The notes under the pieces are model-generated. The model made no database searches, was not told the origin of the DNA, and saw nothing but the letters and a program-made list of their open reading frames with translations. The translations under genes were made by a program, and so were the position numbers. A stretch of 36,531 bases of DNA from Gemmataceae bacterium (GTDB lineage: Bacteria > Planctomycetota > Planctomycetia > Gemmatales > Gemmataceae). Location of the stretch: NCBI GenBank assembly GCA_009691845.1, contig SIAJ01000057.1:1-36531 (forward strand), in the 5' to 3' direction. Of this stretch, positions 1 to 8,549 are shown piece after piece (position 1 is the first letter of the stretch; each line of letters begins with the position of its first letter).

Positions 1-147
1 CATCCAGATGCTGCAAACTGAAATCGCCGCATGGTCAACCCGCGTCAACGTGAAGCAACGAGCCGTCGATTGGCAATTCACGATCGAGAAAGCAAGGGTC
101 AAGTTGAAGCGGCTCTATCCCAAAATTTAGTTTGGACAGGGCACTAG
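1..147 (+). mobile_element. Right end of an IS630-type insertion sequence (cut by the window edge)
   Basis: The first 130 bases encode the C-terminal end of an IS630-type transposase. Just after its stop the sequence reads TTTGGACAGGGCACTAG (131-147), which looks like the terminal inverted repeat, and IS630 elements insert at TA, so the CTAG at 144-147 would hold the target dinucleotide. The left end lies outside the window, so the repeat and target duplication cannot be confirmed here. Confidence 0.6.
2..130 (+). CDS. IS630-family transposase, C-terminal fragment (partial at window edge)
   Basis: An open frame entering from the left edge gives 42 residues, ending in KARVKLKRLYPKI and a TAG stop. 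The pattern of a W-x-T-R segment, then a VDWQFT segment, then a basic KLKRLYP tail is the usual C-terminus of IS630-type DDE transposases. The catalytic DDE residues lie upstream of the window, so activity cannot be judged. No second transposase frame is present. Confidence 0.65.
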   Translation: MQMLQTEIAAWSTRVNVKQRAVDWQFTIEKARVKLKRLYPKI

Positions 148-155
148 TCTCCAAT

Positions 156-258
156 GTCGCTTTTCGCTCCGCGAAGGTGCGCTACGCTGGCCACTCCTGG
201 CGGACGAACATTTCCGTCTGCGGCAAGTCGCTCGCTCTTTCGCGGAGCGAAAGGCGAC
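156..258. repeat. Inverted repeat, 20-base arms, each arm containing a triplet-loop palindrome
   Basis: Arms 156-175 and 239-258 are reverse complements with one mismatch. Inside the first arm TTCGC and GCGAA pair around a TCC loop (163-175); inside the second TTTCGC and GCGAAA pair around GGA (238-252). The 63 bases between the arms have no gene. It looks like a REP or BIME-type element of the kind seen elsewhere in this window. Confidence 0.65.
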
Positions 259-307
259 AAGCACCGGACTCGTGAGCGAACGTCTCTTCTGCCGAAGGCG
301 TGCCTGT

Positions 308-340
308 TTTACGATGAGAGTAAGAAATCGCCAGCATGAG
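308..340 (+). repeat. Dispersed 33-base repeat, copy 1
   Basis: This segment matches 8391-8423 at 30 of 33 positions and shares the exact 15-base core AATCGCCAGCATGAG. Both copies lie in non-coding spacers in the same orientation, each 130-220 bases upstream of a plus-strand gene. Its role is unknown. Confidence 0.65.
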
Positions 341-525
341 CGAGAGGAGATCGTGATATGCTTTCCGATGTTGCCAGCACGAACGGTCAGTTCGATCAAG
401 GCGAGCGTTTGCTCGATGCCTGCAAGTGAGCGCGTAATCGTGGCTTCGCGATTTTTGTAGGCGTTCCTTTGCGAAATCGGTTACACTACACCATTACAAG
501 CCTGCCGGATTTGTTGGAACCCGCC

Positions 526-1875
526 ATGCCGAAAATGTTCCCCAAGCAAAAGTGTTCAGGCCCCTCCCGCCGTAGCTTTCTCCGCGTAGGCGGACTTGCA
601 CTTGGCGGGCTGTCACTGCCGAATTTGCTGCGTGCCGAGTCGCAGGCCGGTGTTACTCGTTCGCACAAATCAGTCATCATGATCTTTTTGTCCGGCGGGC
701 CGCCGCATCAGGACATGGTTGATCTCAAGCCGGATGCGCCCGTCGAAGTTCGGGGCGAGTTTAACCCGATTCGCACCAAGGTTCCCGGCATCGACATTTG
801 CGAGCATCTTCCCAAACTCGCGGCCCAGATGGACCGCTACGCTGTGATTCGCTCGCTGGTCGGGTCGGAAGGTCATCACGCGTCATTTCAATGTGTGACT
901 GGGCGCACACAACAGGCCCAGCCTGGCGGCGGTTGGCCTTCGTTCGGCTCGATCGTCTCAAAGATTCAGGGGCCGGTTGTTGAAGCCATGCCCCCTTTCG
1001 TCGGCCTGGCACCAAAAATGAAGACCGGGACCTGGGCAAACAATGGCCCGGCAGGTTTCCTCGGGCCGGCGTATGCACCGATCAAGCCGAACGCGGACGG
1101 GCTTGAAGGCATGGTTCTCAAAGGCATGACCGTCGACGAACTCGAGAGCCGCAAGAACCTGATGCGACGTTTCGATACGCTGCGTCGCGAAGCGGATGTG
1201 ACCGGCTCGCTGGCCGGCGCGGATGAATACACGCGGCAGGCCTTGGGCATCCTCACATCGAACAAACTGGCCGATGCACTCGATCTCGAAAAAGAAGACC
1301 CACGCATCCGTGATCTGTACGGTCGCGGTTCCGCGGAGCCCGCGGGCTACGGCGATGCTGGCCCCTTATTGAACGACTACTTCCTCGCGGCTCGTCGGTT
1401 GGTTGAAGCGGGCGTTCGTGTGGTCACCTTGGCGTATGGCCGTTGGGATTGGCACGGCAAGCCGCACGGGACCAACTTCGAAAACGCCCGGCATCATCTG
1501 CCGATGCTCGACCAGGGACTGACGACGCTCGTGGAAGATCTGCGTCAACGCGGATTGGACAAAGACGTGACCGTTCTAGTTTGGGGCGAGTTCGGCCGTA
1601 CGCCTCGCATCAACAAGGAAGGCGGCCGCGACCACTGGCCGGCCGTTGCGTGCGGACTGCTTGCAGGCGGCGGCTTGAAAACGGGACAGGTCATCGGCTC
1701 GACGGATCGCCTGGCCGAGAAGGCGAAAGACCGTCCGGTGCATTTCCAGGAAGTCTTTGCTACGCTCTATCACAACCTGGGCATCGATGCCGGCCGCACC
1801 ACGGTGAAGGATCACATCGGCCGGCCGCACTATTTGGTCGATGCGGACTACTCGCCGATGCGGGAACTAATTTAA
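526..1875 (+). CDS. DUF1501 family protein, Tat-exported
   Basis: A 449-residue protein of the DUF1501 family (sulfatase/alkaline-phosphatase-like fold), very abundant in planctomycetes and of unproven biochemical role. The N-terminus has a twin-arginine signal (SRRSFLR, residues 14-20) followed by a hydrophobic stretch GGLALGGLSL, so export through the Tat path is expected. Family marks include FLSGGPPHQDMVDLKP near residue 55, LVWGEFGRTPRIN and the GRDHWP block in the C-terminal half. The ATG at 526 is preferred to an upstream in-frame TTG at 469 because it places the Tat motif at the usual distance. Its usual PSD1 cytochrome partner (DUF1549/DUF1553) is not adjacent. It converges on the alcohol dehydrogenase gene, and the two stop regions overlap by four bases. 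Confidence 0.9.
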   Translation: MPKMFPKQKCSGPSRRSFLRVGGLALGGLSLPNLLRAESQAGVTRSHKSVIMIFLSGGPPHQDMVDLKPDAPVEVRGEFNPIRTKVPGIDICEHLPKLAAQMDRYAVIRSLVGSEGHHASFQCVTGRTQQAQPGGGWPSFGSIVSKIQGPVVEAMPPFVGLAPKMKTGTWANNGPAGFLGPAYAPIKPNADGLEGMVLKGMTVDELESRKNLMRRFDTLRREADVTGSLAGADEYTRQALGILTSNKLADALDLEKEDPRIRDLYGRGSAEPAGYGDAGPLLNDYFLAARRLVEAGVRVVTLAYGRWDWHGKPHGTNFENARHHLPMLDQGLTTLVEDLRQRGLDKDVTVLVWGEFGRTPRINKEGGRDHWPAVACGLLAGGGLKTGQVIGSTDRLAEKAKDRPVHFQEVFATLYHNLGIDAGRTTVKDHIGRPHYLVDADYSPMRELI

Positions 1876-2963
1876 GGACGCATCATCACCTGCGCCGGGT
1901 TGAGTGCCTGATATTTCCCCTTGTTCGCCGTGATCTCGAACGCCTTTGGCACGGAATCGATTCCTTCGAGGACGTGCGTGATTGTCGGCTTCAGCCGCAC
2001 TCGGCCGGTTGCCACCAATCGCACCGTGTGTTCGAGATGGCCTCGGGTACTAATGTCCGGGAACACATAGCGCAGGCTGCGTTCGCGAAGCACATCGACG
2101 TTCAGCTCAATCGGTCCACCGAACCAGGAGACACCGACGATGGTGCCGCCGGAACGGACCACGTCGATGGCTTGCAGCAACGATTGATGGCCCGCGAGTC
2201 CTTGTTTCGGACTGCCGCCGGCACACTCGAAGACCACATCGACGCCAATGCCGCCGGTCAACTCGCGGATCGCTTCCACCACATCAACCGAGCGAGCGTT
2301 TAGTGCGTGATCCGCCCCAAGTTCGCGCGACATACGGCACGATTCATCGCGAACGTCCACGGTGATGATTTGCCCCGCACCACTCAGTCGGGCGATCTGC
2401 AGACACTCCAGACCCATGCTACCCTGGCCGAAGATGGCCACGCTGTCGGCAATGCGAATGTTCGCGGTCTCGACGGCAGCGACGCTGTCGCTGAGCGACT
2501 GCAGACAGGCCGCTTCACTGTCGGAGATACGGTCGTCGACTTTCACGAGGGAAATTTCGGGAAGAATCGCCCTCTCGGAAAAACAGCCGGGCAAGTCGAA
2601 GCCAATCACCGGGCCCTTGCGGCACAGATCGCTTCGTTCCGAATTGCACAGCGGACAATCGCCACAGGGCAACTTGGCCCGAGCCGCGACGCGATCACCC
2701 GGCTTGTAGCCGACGACACCTGGGCCTGTCTCCAGAATGCGAGCGCAGAATTCGTGGCCAAAAAGCTGAACCGGGGCCTCGGTCTCCAGTCGCCGTTTCA
2801 CGCGGTCATAAGCCAGCGTCGGAATACCGAAGGCGAGTTGAGCTTCGGTGACGCTCGGCTGGACGCAAAGCGGCTCGACAATGACGTGGCCCGGCCGAGC
2901 CGTTGGCTCTGGCACATCGTCCAAACGCAGATCGCTGAAACCGTGAAATCGCCAGGCTTTCAT
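1872..2963 (-). CDS. Zinc-binding alcohol dehydrogenase family protein (MDR superfamily)
   Basis: A 363-residue medium-chain dehydrogenase. Residues 69-71 GHE give the catalytic zinc ligands, and Cys 100, 103, 106 and 114 (CGDCPLC...C) form the structural zinc site. The nucleotide fold starts at GQGSMG (179-184), with DVRDE after the second strand, which suggests NAD(H) rather than NADP(H). Cys33 takes the place of the first catalytic zinc ligand, but the usual CGICGSD context is replaced by CVQPSVTE, so substrate handling may differ. The ATG at 2963 follows a good AAGGAAA site. It is the last gene of a minus-strand operon, 14 bases after the NHL gene. The substrate is unknown; threonine or sorbitol dehydrogenase-like activity is only a guess. 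Confidence 0.85.
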   Translation of the reverse strand: MKAWRFHGFSDLRLDDVPEPTARPGHVIVEPLCVQPSVTEAQLAFGIPTLAYDRVKRRLETEAPVQLFGHEFCARILETGPGVVGYKPGDRVAARAKLPCGDCPLCNSERSDLCRKGPVIGFDLPGCFSERAILPEISLVKVDDRISDSEAACLQSLSDSVAAVETANIRIADSVAIFGQGSMGLECLQIARLSGAGQIITVDVRDESCRMSRELGADHALNARSVDVVEAIRELTGGIGVDVVFECAGGSPKQGLAGHQSLLQAIDVVRSGGTIVGVSWFGGPIELNVDVLRERSLRYVFPDISTRGHLEHTVRLVATGRVRLKPTITHVLEGIDSVPKAFEITANKGKYQALNPAQVMMRP

Positions 2964-2977
2964 GTATTTTCCTTGCG

Positions 2978-3958
2978 TTATCGCCGAACGAACTTCTGCA
3001 ACGCATGACAATCGACCGGGACCAGACCGCGATTCGCACCGGCCGACCAGACGACCTCAGTTACATAGATGTCGCCTCGCGAATCGACGCAGATGTCGTG
3101 CGGTGCGAAGAAATCGCCCGCGGCACACGGATTCGCGCCGCCGCCCCAGCGGGCGAGCAGCTTGCCTTCGCGAGTGAAGATGCTCACACGGCCACCGGTC
3201 GAGTCGGGGGAAGGGGCTTTTGTGCCGGGCCACATGCCGGCCTTGAATCCCAACTCCGCCACATACACGTTGCCGTCCCGATGAATGAACACCTGGCTGG
3301 GTCGAGCAAGGTCGGTCCACTCGGAGAGGTACTGCCCATCGGGAGCGAACAGTTGGATCCGGCTATTCTCGCGGTCGCAAACGAAGACGATGCCATCACG
3401 ATCAATGGCGATGCCATGCGGCACGCGGAACTGACCGGGCCTGGTTCCCGGTTCGCCCCAGGAGAAGAGCAGCTTTCCGTCCGGAGCGAACTTGTGGACT
3501 CGGGCGTTGCCGTAACCATCGGTGATGTACAGGTCGCCGCTCGGCGAGAGTGCCACGTTCGTCGGGTAGTGGAACGGCGGGCCGGCATGGGTGATGGTGC
3601 GAAAGTCGATGCTCGTGGCCCCGGTATCGGAGGGCACATCGCGAACGCCCATCGTCAGCAGTCGTTCGCCTTCGGCCGTGTACTTGTGAACCACATGACC
3701 CAGGTCGTCCGTGCAGTAGAGCAAATCATCCGTGCCGATGAATAAGCCGTGCGGCCTCGTGAACAGGCCTTGCCCCCACGAATTCAGCAGCGTGCCATCG
3801 CGGTCGAACACGAGCATCGGCACATCGGCGCGGGCGAACACGAACACGCGATCTTTCGAATCGGTTGCGACGGCCGCAACCTCCGACCAGCCGAGACCGA
3901 GTGGTAACTTCGCCCAATGGTCGTCGGCCGTGTAATCAAAATCGCGACAGGTTTTCAT
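2978..3958 (-). CDS. NHL-repeat beta-propeller protein (peptidyl-hydroxyglycine lyase-like)
   Basis: A 326-residue protein made almost wholly of NHL repeats: units such as LTRPHGLFIGTDDLLYC, YPTNVALSPSGDLYITDGY, FRVPHGIAIDRDGIVFVCD and FFAPHDICVDSRGDIYVTE follow a regular strand pattern that predicts a six-bladed propeller. Planctomycete relatives are often labelled as peptidyl-alpha-hydroxyglycine alpha-amidating lyase-like, but I cannot assign an activity. There is no signal peptide, so it is probably cytoplasmic. Its ATG overlaps the TGA of the upstream DUF1501 gene (ATGA at 3955-3958), which implies translational coupling. Confidence 0.85.
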   Translation of the reverse strand: MKTCRDFDYTADDHWAKLPLGLGWSEVAAVATDSKDRVFVFARADVPMLVFDRDGTLLNSWGQGLFTRPHGLFIGTDDLLYCTDDLGHVVHKYTAEGERLLTMGVRDVPSDTGATSIDFRTITHAGPPFHYPTNVALSPSGDLYITDGYGNARVHKFAPDGKLLFSWGEPGTRPGQFRVPHGIAIDRDGIVFVCDRENSRIQLFAPDGQYLSEWTDLARPSQVFIHRDGNVYVAELGFKAGMWPGTKAPSPDSTGGRVSIFTREGKLLARWGGGANPCAAGDFFAPHDICVDSRGDIYVTEVVWSAGANRGLVPVDCHALQKFVRR

Positions 3959-5385
3959 GCCAGGATCCCTTTCACGACGTGTGCTTCTTCCACGCCGGTT
4001 AGCTTTTCCTTCAGTCCGTTGGATTCAACGAAGAGTTGATCGAACTTCAGTCCCAGCAGATGCAAGATCGTCGCATGCCAGTCGGGAACGCTGACGCGCT
4101 TCTCGACTGCCGCGAGTCCGAGTTCATCGGTTTCCCCGTGAGTGATACCGCCCTGCACACCGCCGCCAGCCATCCAGGTGCAAAAGGCGTTTTTGTTATG
4201 ATCGCGGCCGGCTTTCAGTTCGTTCCTATCGGGAGGAAGCTGAGCGATGGGAAGCCTGCCGAACTCGCCCCCCCAGACGACGAGCGTACTATCGAGCAAG
4301 CCTCGTTGCTTGAGATCGCGGATCAACGCAGCGATCGGTTGATCGGTTCGAGCGCACGCGGTCCGCAGCTCGGCCGCCATATTGGTATGTGTATCCCAAA
4401 TCTGTCCGTTGATGAATAATTGCACGAAGCGGACCCCGCGTTCGACAAGTCGCCTGGCAATCAAGCAACGTCGGCCATACGAATCGGTCTGCGGCTGGCC
4501 GATACCGTAGGCCTCCCGCACGACGAGAGGTTCCTGATGGATGTCGAGTGCATCCGTGGCCGCGATCTGCATGCGGGCCGCGAGTTCATAGCTGGAAATG
4601 CGGGCGTCCAGAATTCCCTGCCCAGGCCGCTCGCTCTTGTGCAACCGATCCAGTTTCGAGATCAAGTCGCGTTCAATTTTCGTGATGCTCGAAGGTCGCT
4701 CCGTATCGGGCCGCAGGTTCAGCACGGGCGAACCGGTTGAACGAAAACGTGTGCCTTGAAACACTGGTGGCAGAAAACCCGCCTGCCAATTGTCGACGCC
4801 GTTCACGGGCATCCCGAGAGGATCGTCGAGGACGACATAGGCCGGTAAGTTTTGATTCTCGCTCCCAAGCCCATAGACGACCCACGAACCCCAGGCGGGA
4901 CGGCCCGGGCTCATTTTCCCGGTGTGAATGATGTGGCCTGCGGGTTCGTGCGTCAGATTGGTCGTGTACATCGAGCGGATGAAGGCGAGTTCGTCCACCA
5001 CGCCCGCAAGGTGCGGCATGACCTCGGATACCCAGGCTCCGCACTTGCCATGTTGAGCAAACTTGTACGGGCTGCGCATGATCGCGCCAGCGTCCTTGAT
5101 GAACTCGACCTCACCAGCGATCTTGTCGAAGTACGCTTTGCCGTGCATTTTCTCCAGCATCGGCTTCGGATCGAACAAGTCCATCTGACTTGGTCCACCG
5201 TTTTGAAACAGGTGGATAACCGACTTGGCTTTCGCAGGAAAATGCGCTGTGCGAGGATTGCAGTCCGAGATCGGACCAGCCGCGCGGGAAGTCGCTTCCT
5301 GTCCAAGTAGCCAGGCCAACGCAGTTCCGTAGAGGCCCGTGGACGTTTGCTGAAAGAAGCCGCGACGAGACAGGTCACAATTCAT
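3955..5385 (-). CDS. DUF1501 family protein, Tat-exported
   Basis: A 476-residue DUF1501 protein. The N-terminus carries the twin arginine SRRGFFQ and a hydrophobic segment. The conserved HLFQNGGPSQMDLFDPKP block, the THEPAGHIIHTG and GSWVVYGLGSEN segments, VVWGGEFGRLP and the C-terminal WHATILHLLGLKFDQL are typical of the planctomycete group that usually sits beside PSD1 cytochrome genes. Here it heads an operon with the NHL and alcohol dehydrogenase genes instead. The frame stays open another 900 bases upstream, but that extension has no family similarity and runs antisense to the TIGR03000 gene, so the ATG at 5385 is the start. It shares little sequence with the DUF1501 gene at 526 beyond family motifs. 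Confidence 0.9.
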   Translation of the reverse strand: MNCDLSRRGFFQQTSTGLYGTALAWLLGQEATSRAAGPISDCNPRTAHFPAKAKSVIHLFQNGGPSQMDLFDPKPMLEKMHGKAYFDKIAGEVEFIKDAGAIMRSPYKFAQHGKCGAWVSEVMPHLAGVVDELAFIRSMYTTNLTHEPAGHIIHTGKMSPGRPAWGSWVVYGLGSENQNLPAYVVLDDPLGMPVNGVDNWQAGFLPPVFQGTRFRSTGSPVLNLRPDTERPSSITKIERDLISKLDRLHKSERPGQGILDARISSYELAARMQIAATDALDIHQEPLVVREAYGIGQPQTDSYGRRCLIARRLVERGVRFVQLFINGQIWDTHTNMAAELRTACARTDQPIAALIRDLKQRGLLDSTLVVWGGEFGRLPIAQLPPDRNELKAGRDHNKNAFCTWMAGGGVQGGITHGETDELGLAAVEKRVSVPDWHATILHLLGLKFDQLFVESNGLKEKLTGVEEAHVVKGILA

Positions 5386-5679
5386 GAGAAGAGATTCAAC
5401 ATGGAACTCGTTAAGAGTACAAGATAGCGATTGGGATGCGCCCGTTGGAGGTCTTCTCAACCGGTTCGGTTTGGAAGGGTGGTTTCGGTTTTTCCGGTCG
5501 GGAAATCTCTTCGGGAGTGAAAGCGCAAGTTGCGACGCATGTAGCGAGACGGTCGTCGCCAGTCGGCCCTCGACATTTCGCGAATGCCACCAAACTCTGG
5601 AAAGAGCGTGTAGGATTCGTATTGCACGCCCGCCAAGAAGGCGATCCGCGTACTCATTCCCGCGATCGAGTTGCTCGTC

Positions 5680-6351
5680 ATGATGTCCATGAGCTTCCGC
5701 ACGTTTGTGCTTTCCATTCCTGTGCTCATCGTTTTGGGTTCCACGGAAGAGGTCCGTGCCCAACCGCGTGGTCACGTGGGCGGACTGGGTATCGGCGTCG
5801 GCGTTGGTTATGGAATTGGCCCGACCTGGGGCCGGCCTTACTATGGGCCCTACTGGGGCGGGTTTGCCTATCAGCCGCCGTACAATTTTTACAACGGCAC
5901 ATGGGGGAACGGCTTGAGTTTGTATGGCCCGCCGGTCCCGACAGGCAAGCCGATCCCAGGCATGCTCGGCGGCGGCGATAGCCAATTCTTCGCACCGGCT
6001 CCGTTCTATCCGGGCTGGGGGTATATTCCCCTCTCGCATCCGGGGCATCTGCCAGCGGGTGTCTTCGAGCCGGGGGAGATGTTCCCTCCACCCGCTCCTT
6101 TTCTGAACAAGCCGGCCGCGATGGAGATGGAAGTCCGACTCCCTTCCGAGGAGGCCCGCGTCTTCATTGACGGTGAACCGACCAAGGCGACGGGTGCTGT
6201 GCGCGTCTTTCGCTCTCCGAGCCATCCGACGGCAGAATCCTTGACCTACGATCTTCGCGTCGAATGGAAGGTCGATGGCTTGACTACCACGCACGCCAAG
6301 CGTGTTACCGGTCGGGCCGGGGAACGGGTAGTCGTGGACTTCGCGAAGTAG
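5680..6351 (+). CDS. Secreted protein with C-terminal TIGR03000 domain
   Basis: About 223 residues. A hydrophobic signal peptide (FVLSIPVLIVLG) is followed by a probable cleavage near VRAQ. The middle is rich in Gly, Tyr, Pro and Trp (YYGPYWGGF, YNFYNGTWG), a low-complexity segment typical of planctomycete surface or wall-linked proteins. The last 75 residues match the TIGR03000 pattern: MEVRLPSEEARVFIDGEPTK, then TYDLRVEW and TGRAGERVVVDF. Function is unknown. Three in-frame ATG codons lie at 5680, 5683 and 5689, and none has a strong ribosome binding site, so the start is uncertain by a few residues. It is transcribed away from the DUF1501 operon. Confidence 0.8.
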   Translation: MMSMSFRTFVLSIPVLIVLGSTEEVRAQPRGHVGGLGIGVGVGYGIGPTWGRPYYGPYWGGFAYQPPYNFYNGTWGNGLSLYGPPVPTGKPIPGMLGGGDSQFFAPAPFYPGWGYIPLSHPGHLPAGVFEPGEMFPPPAPFLNKPAAMEMEVRLPSEEARVFIDGEPTKATGAVRVFRSPSHPTAESLTYDLRVEWKVDGLTTTHAKRVTGRAGERVVVDFAK

Positions 6352-6366
6352 TCATCTCACCAATTG

Positions 6367-6402
6367 ACTCCGTATCACAATTGCATCTTGTGATGACGGA
6401 GT
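6367..6402 (+). promoter_or_regulatory. Hairpin covering the ribosome binding site of the TMTC-like gene
   Basis: Bases 6367-6380 (ACTCCGTATCACAA) pair with 6388-6402 (TTGTGATGACGGAGT) with one bulged G, around a seven-base loop. The second arm contains the GGAG ribosome binding site, five bases before the ATG at 6407. In RNA it would hide the start site; in DNA the TCACAA/TTGTGA core could be an operator. It could also act as a terminator for the preceding gene, but no T run follows. Confidence 0.5.
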
Positions 6403-6406
6403 TTCG

Positions 6407-8368
6407 ATGTCCTTCCACGCTTGGCCGAAGGCAGTCCCACTTCTCGTTCTGGCGGGCGTGCTGGTCTACGCGAATTGCGTCAACAAAATTTTCGTTTTCG
6501 ACGACGACGCCTGGCTCGTCGATTCTGCCTCTCTTGATAACGAACTGACGTATCTAAGGTCGATTGAAGGGCGGCCATTGCTTGGGCTGACCAACATCGC
6601 CATGCACAAGGTGGGCCGGAACAATCCCGTCCCGCATCATGTCCTGAATATTTTCATCCACATCGCGGCCACGCTGGCACTGTTTGCCGTGGTACGACGC
6701 TCCTTATTACGGCCACGATTTCGCGGGCGATTCGACGAACGGGCAGTTTACCTGGCCTTCGCGATCGCGCTCTTGTTCATGCTGCATCCCCTTCAAGTCC
6801 AGTGTGTGACGTACGTCATCCAGCGTGGCGAATCGATGGCCGGGCTGTTCTACATGTTGATTCTGTACGCCATGCTCCGGGCGGAGGATGTCGATCCCGA
6901 GGCACCTCATGCGAACTACCGTCGCCTGGCCTGGTACGTCCTTGCCGTATACAGCCTCGTGCTCGGCTACCTGTCGAAGGAAATCATGGCCAGTGCACCC
7001 GCGGCCGTCATCCTGTTCGACCGCATCTTTCTGACCAAGAGTTGGCGGGATTTGCTTCGTCGCCGTTGGCTGTTCTACGTCGTTTTCTTGATCGTTTGGG
7101 GAGGGTTCACGGCCTGGCACATGTTGCGTGCGGCCGGTAGCGAGGGAGCAATCGGCTTCGGCATGGACACCGTCACGCCTAAAAAATATGCCCTCACGCA
7201 ATCGGGCGTGATTCTCTACTACCTGCAACTTTGTGTTTGGCCTCGTGGAATGGCGATCGACTACCAGAGCTGGCCGTGGTGGAGCACGTTCGGGGAAGCA
7301 ATGCCCGAACTCGCCATCCTCAGTGCGATATTGGCGGTAACTGCATTTCTCCTGCTTTGGCGTCCGGCCATTGGCTTCGTGTGTGCCTGGTTCTTCATTG
7401 CACTATCGCCCACTTCCAGCATCGTCCCGATCAACGATGCCGTGTTCGAGCATCGCATGTATCTCTCCGTCGCTTCGTTTGCCTGCATGTCCGTCTTCAC
7501 GGGGGACTGGTTGTTGCGCGTCGTTCGACTCCGGTTTCTTGGCCCATATGTCCTCGTGGCAGTTGCCATCGCGCTCGGCGTGTTGACGATGCTTCGAAAT
7601 GAGGAGTACCGCTCACGGGTAACTGTCTGGGAACGATCGCTCGCCAAAATGCCGGATAGCGTGCGCGCGGGAACGAACGCTGGCCAAGCCTTGCTGATTG
7701 AAGATCGGTTCGAGGAAGCTCTGCCGATCCTGGAACGGGCCCGCGAGTTGTCGCCTCACGATCCATACGTCTTGCAGAATCTGGCGTACGCTCACGAATT
7801 GAAGGGGGACTACACGGCTTACGCCCGCTGCAACGAGAAACTGCGCGATGCCTATTCGGAAAGTGCGGATCATTGCCGAACGTTCGCGGCCTCGCTGCTG
7901 TTATTCGGGAAATGGGAGGAGGCTGCGAGTGTTTACAAGAAGGCAAGCGAATTGAAGCCCGACGCCGCCGAACCACATTATGGCCGGGCGGTGGCCCTTT
8001 TCGCATTAGGCCGCGACGCGGAGGCCGACGAAGAAGCCAAGGCCGCAACAGCAATCGACCCGAAGTGGCCTGAGGCGGTCTTCGATTTGGCACGGGGTGT
8101 GATTCTGGATGAACGCCAGCGTGGCCACGCACTTGCTCGTCAGTCCGCTCTAGCCTGGGCCAAGTTTGGGCTTCAGTACACCACATCACCCACGGCCCGC
8201 CAGCGAGATACTCTGGGGCTTTGCTATGCAGCCCAAGGTATTTTTCTGCTAGCCGGGGCCCAATCGATCGCGGCACTGGAAGAAAAACCGGACAGCGTTT
8301 GGACCAGCATCCACCGCGATCGCTTGAAACTGTACCAACAACACCGCACGCCGTGGCCGGAGAAGTGA
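6407..8368 (+). CDS. TMTC-like polytopic membrane protein with C-terminal TPR repeats
   Basis: A 653-residue protein. The first 400 residues hold about ten membrane segments with the layout of the GT-C/TMTC O-mannosyltransferase-like family: an acidic FDDDAWLVD motif in the first external loop, HHVLNIFIHI, then HPLQVQCVTYVIQRGESMAGLFY, LGYLSKE and FEHRMYLS. Residues from about 410 on are tetratricopeptide repeats (AGQALLIEDRFEEALPILER, AEPHYGRAVALFALGRDAE). It probably transfers a sugar from a lipid carrier to exported proteins, but that is inferred from the family. The ATG has a GGAG site five bases upstream, inside a hairpin. No glycosylation genes lie next to it. Confidence 0.85.
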   Translation: MSFHAWPKAVPLLVLAGVLVYANCVNKIFVFDDDAWLVDSASLDNELTYLRSIEGRPLLGLTNIAMHKVGRNNPVPHHVLNIFIHIAATLALFAVVRRSLLRPRFRGRFDERAVYLAFAIALLFMLHPLQVQCVTYVIQRGESMAGLFYMLILYAMLRAEDVDPEAPHANYRRLAWYVLAVYSLVLGYLSKEIMASAPAAVILFDRIFLTKSWRDLLRRRWLFYVVFLIVWGGFTAWHMLRAAGSEGAIGFGMDTVTPKKYALTQSGVILYYLQLCVWPRGMAIDYQSWPWWSTFGEAMPELAILSAILAVTAFLLLWRPAIGFVCAWFFIALSPTSSIVPINDAVFEHRMYLSVASFACMSVFTGDWLLRVVRLRFLGPYVLVAVAIALGVLTMLRNEEYRSRVTVWERSLAKMPDSVRAGTNAGQALLIEDRFEEALPILERARELSPHDPYVLQNLAYAHELKGDYTAYARCNEKLRDAYSESADHCRTFAASLLLFGKWEEAASVYKKASELKPDAAEPHYGRAVALFALGRDAEADEEAKAATAIDPKWPEAVFDLARGVILDERQRGHALARQSALAWAKFGLQYTTSPTARQRDTLGLCYAAQGIFLLAGAQSIAALEEKPDSVWTSIHRDRLKLYQQHRTPWPEK

Positions 8369-8390
8369 GTTCTACCGATGCCTTTCCTCG

Positions 8391-8423
8391 TTTACGAGGA
8401 GAGTTAGGAATCGCCAGCATGAG
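8391..8423 (+). repeat. Dispersed 33-base repeat, copy 2
   Basis: Matches 308-340 at 30 of 33 positions, same orientation, in the spacer upstream of the SNF2 gene. See copy 1. Confidence 0.65.
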
Positions 8424-8549
8424 AGGAATCCCGATGTCGCGGATTGTCGCGACCAGGCATTGGTGATTCATCACCCTCTCTTCTTCCACCCCGCGCATTG
8501 CCGTAATCTGATCTATGCAATCTGCGAAATCTGTGGATGGTCCGTTACC

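Larger units (their letters stand above)
131..525. other. Non-coding spacer with a palindrome pair and a dispersed repeat
   Basis: This 395-base spacer between the IS end and the first DUF1501 gene has no convincing gene. It holds an inverted repeat (156-258) and a 33-base dispersed repeat (308-340), both listed separately. A 23-codon open frame from ATG 358 to TGA 430 lacks a clear ribosome binding site and is not called. Confidence 0.6.

Noticed and set aside
5386..6294. N-terminal extension of the minus-strand DUF1501 gene by about 300 codons
   Set aside because: The extension has no similarity to the family, would displace the Tat signal and is antisense to the TIGR03000 gene.
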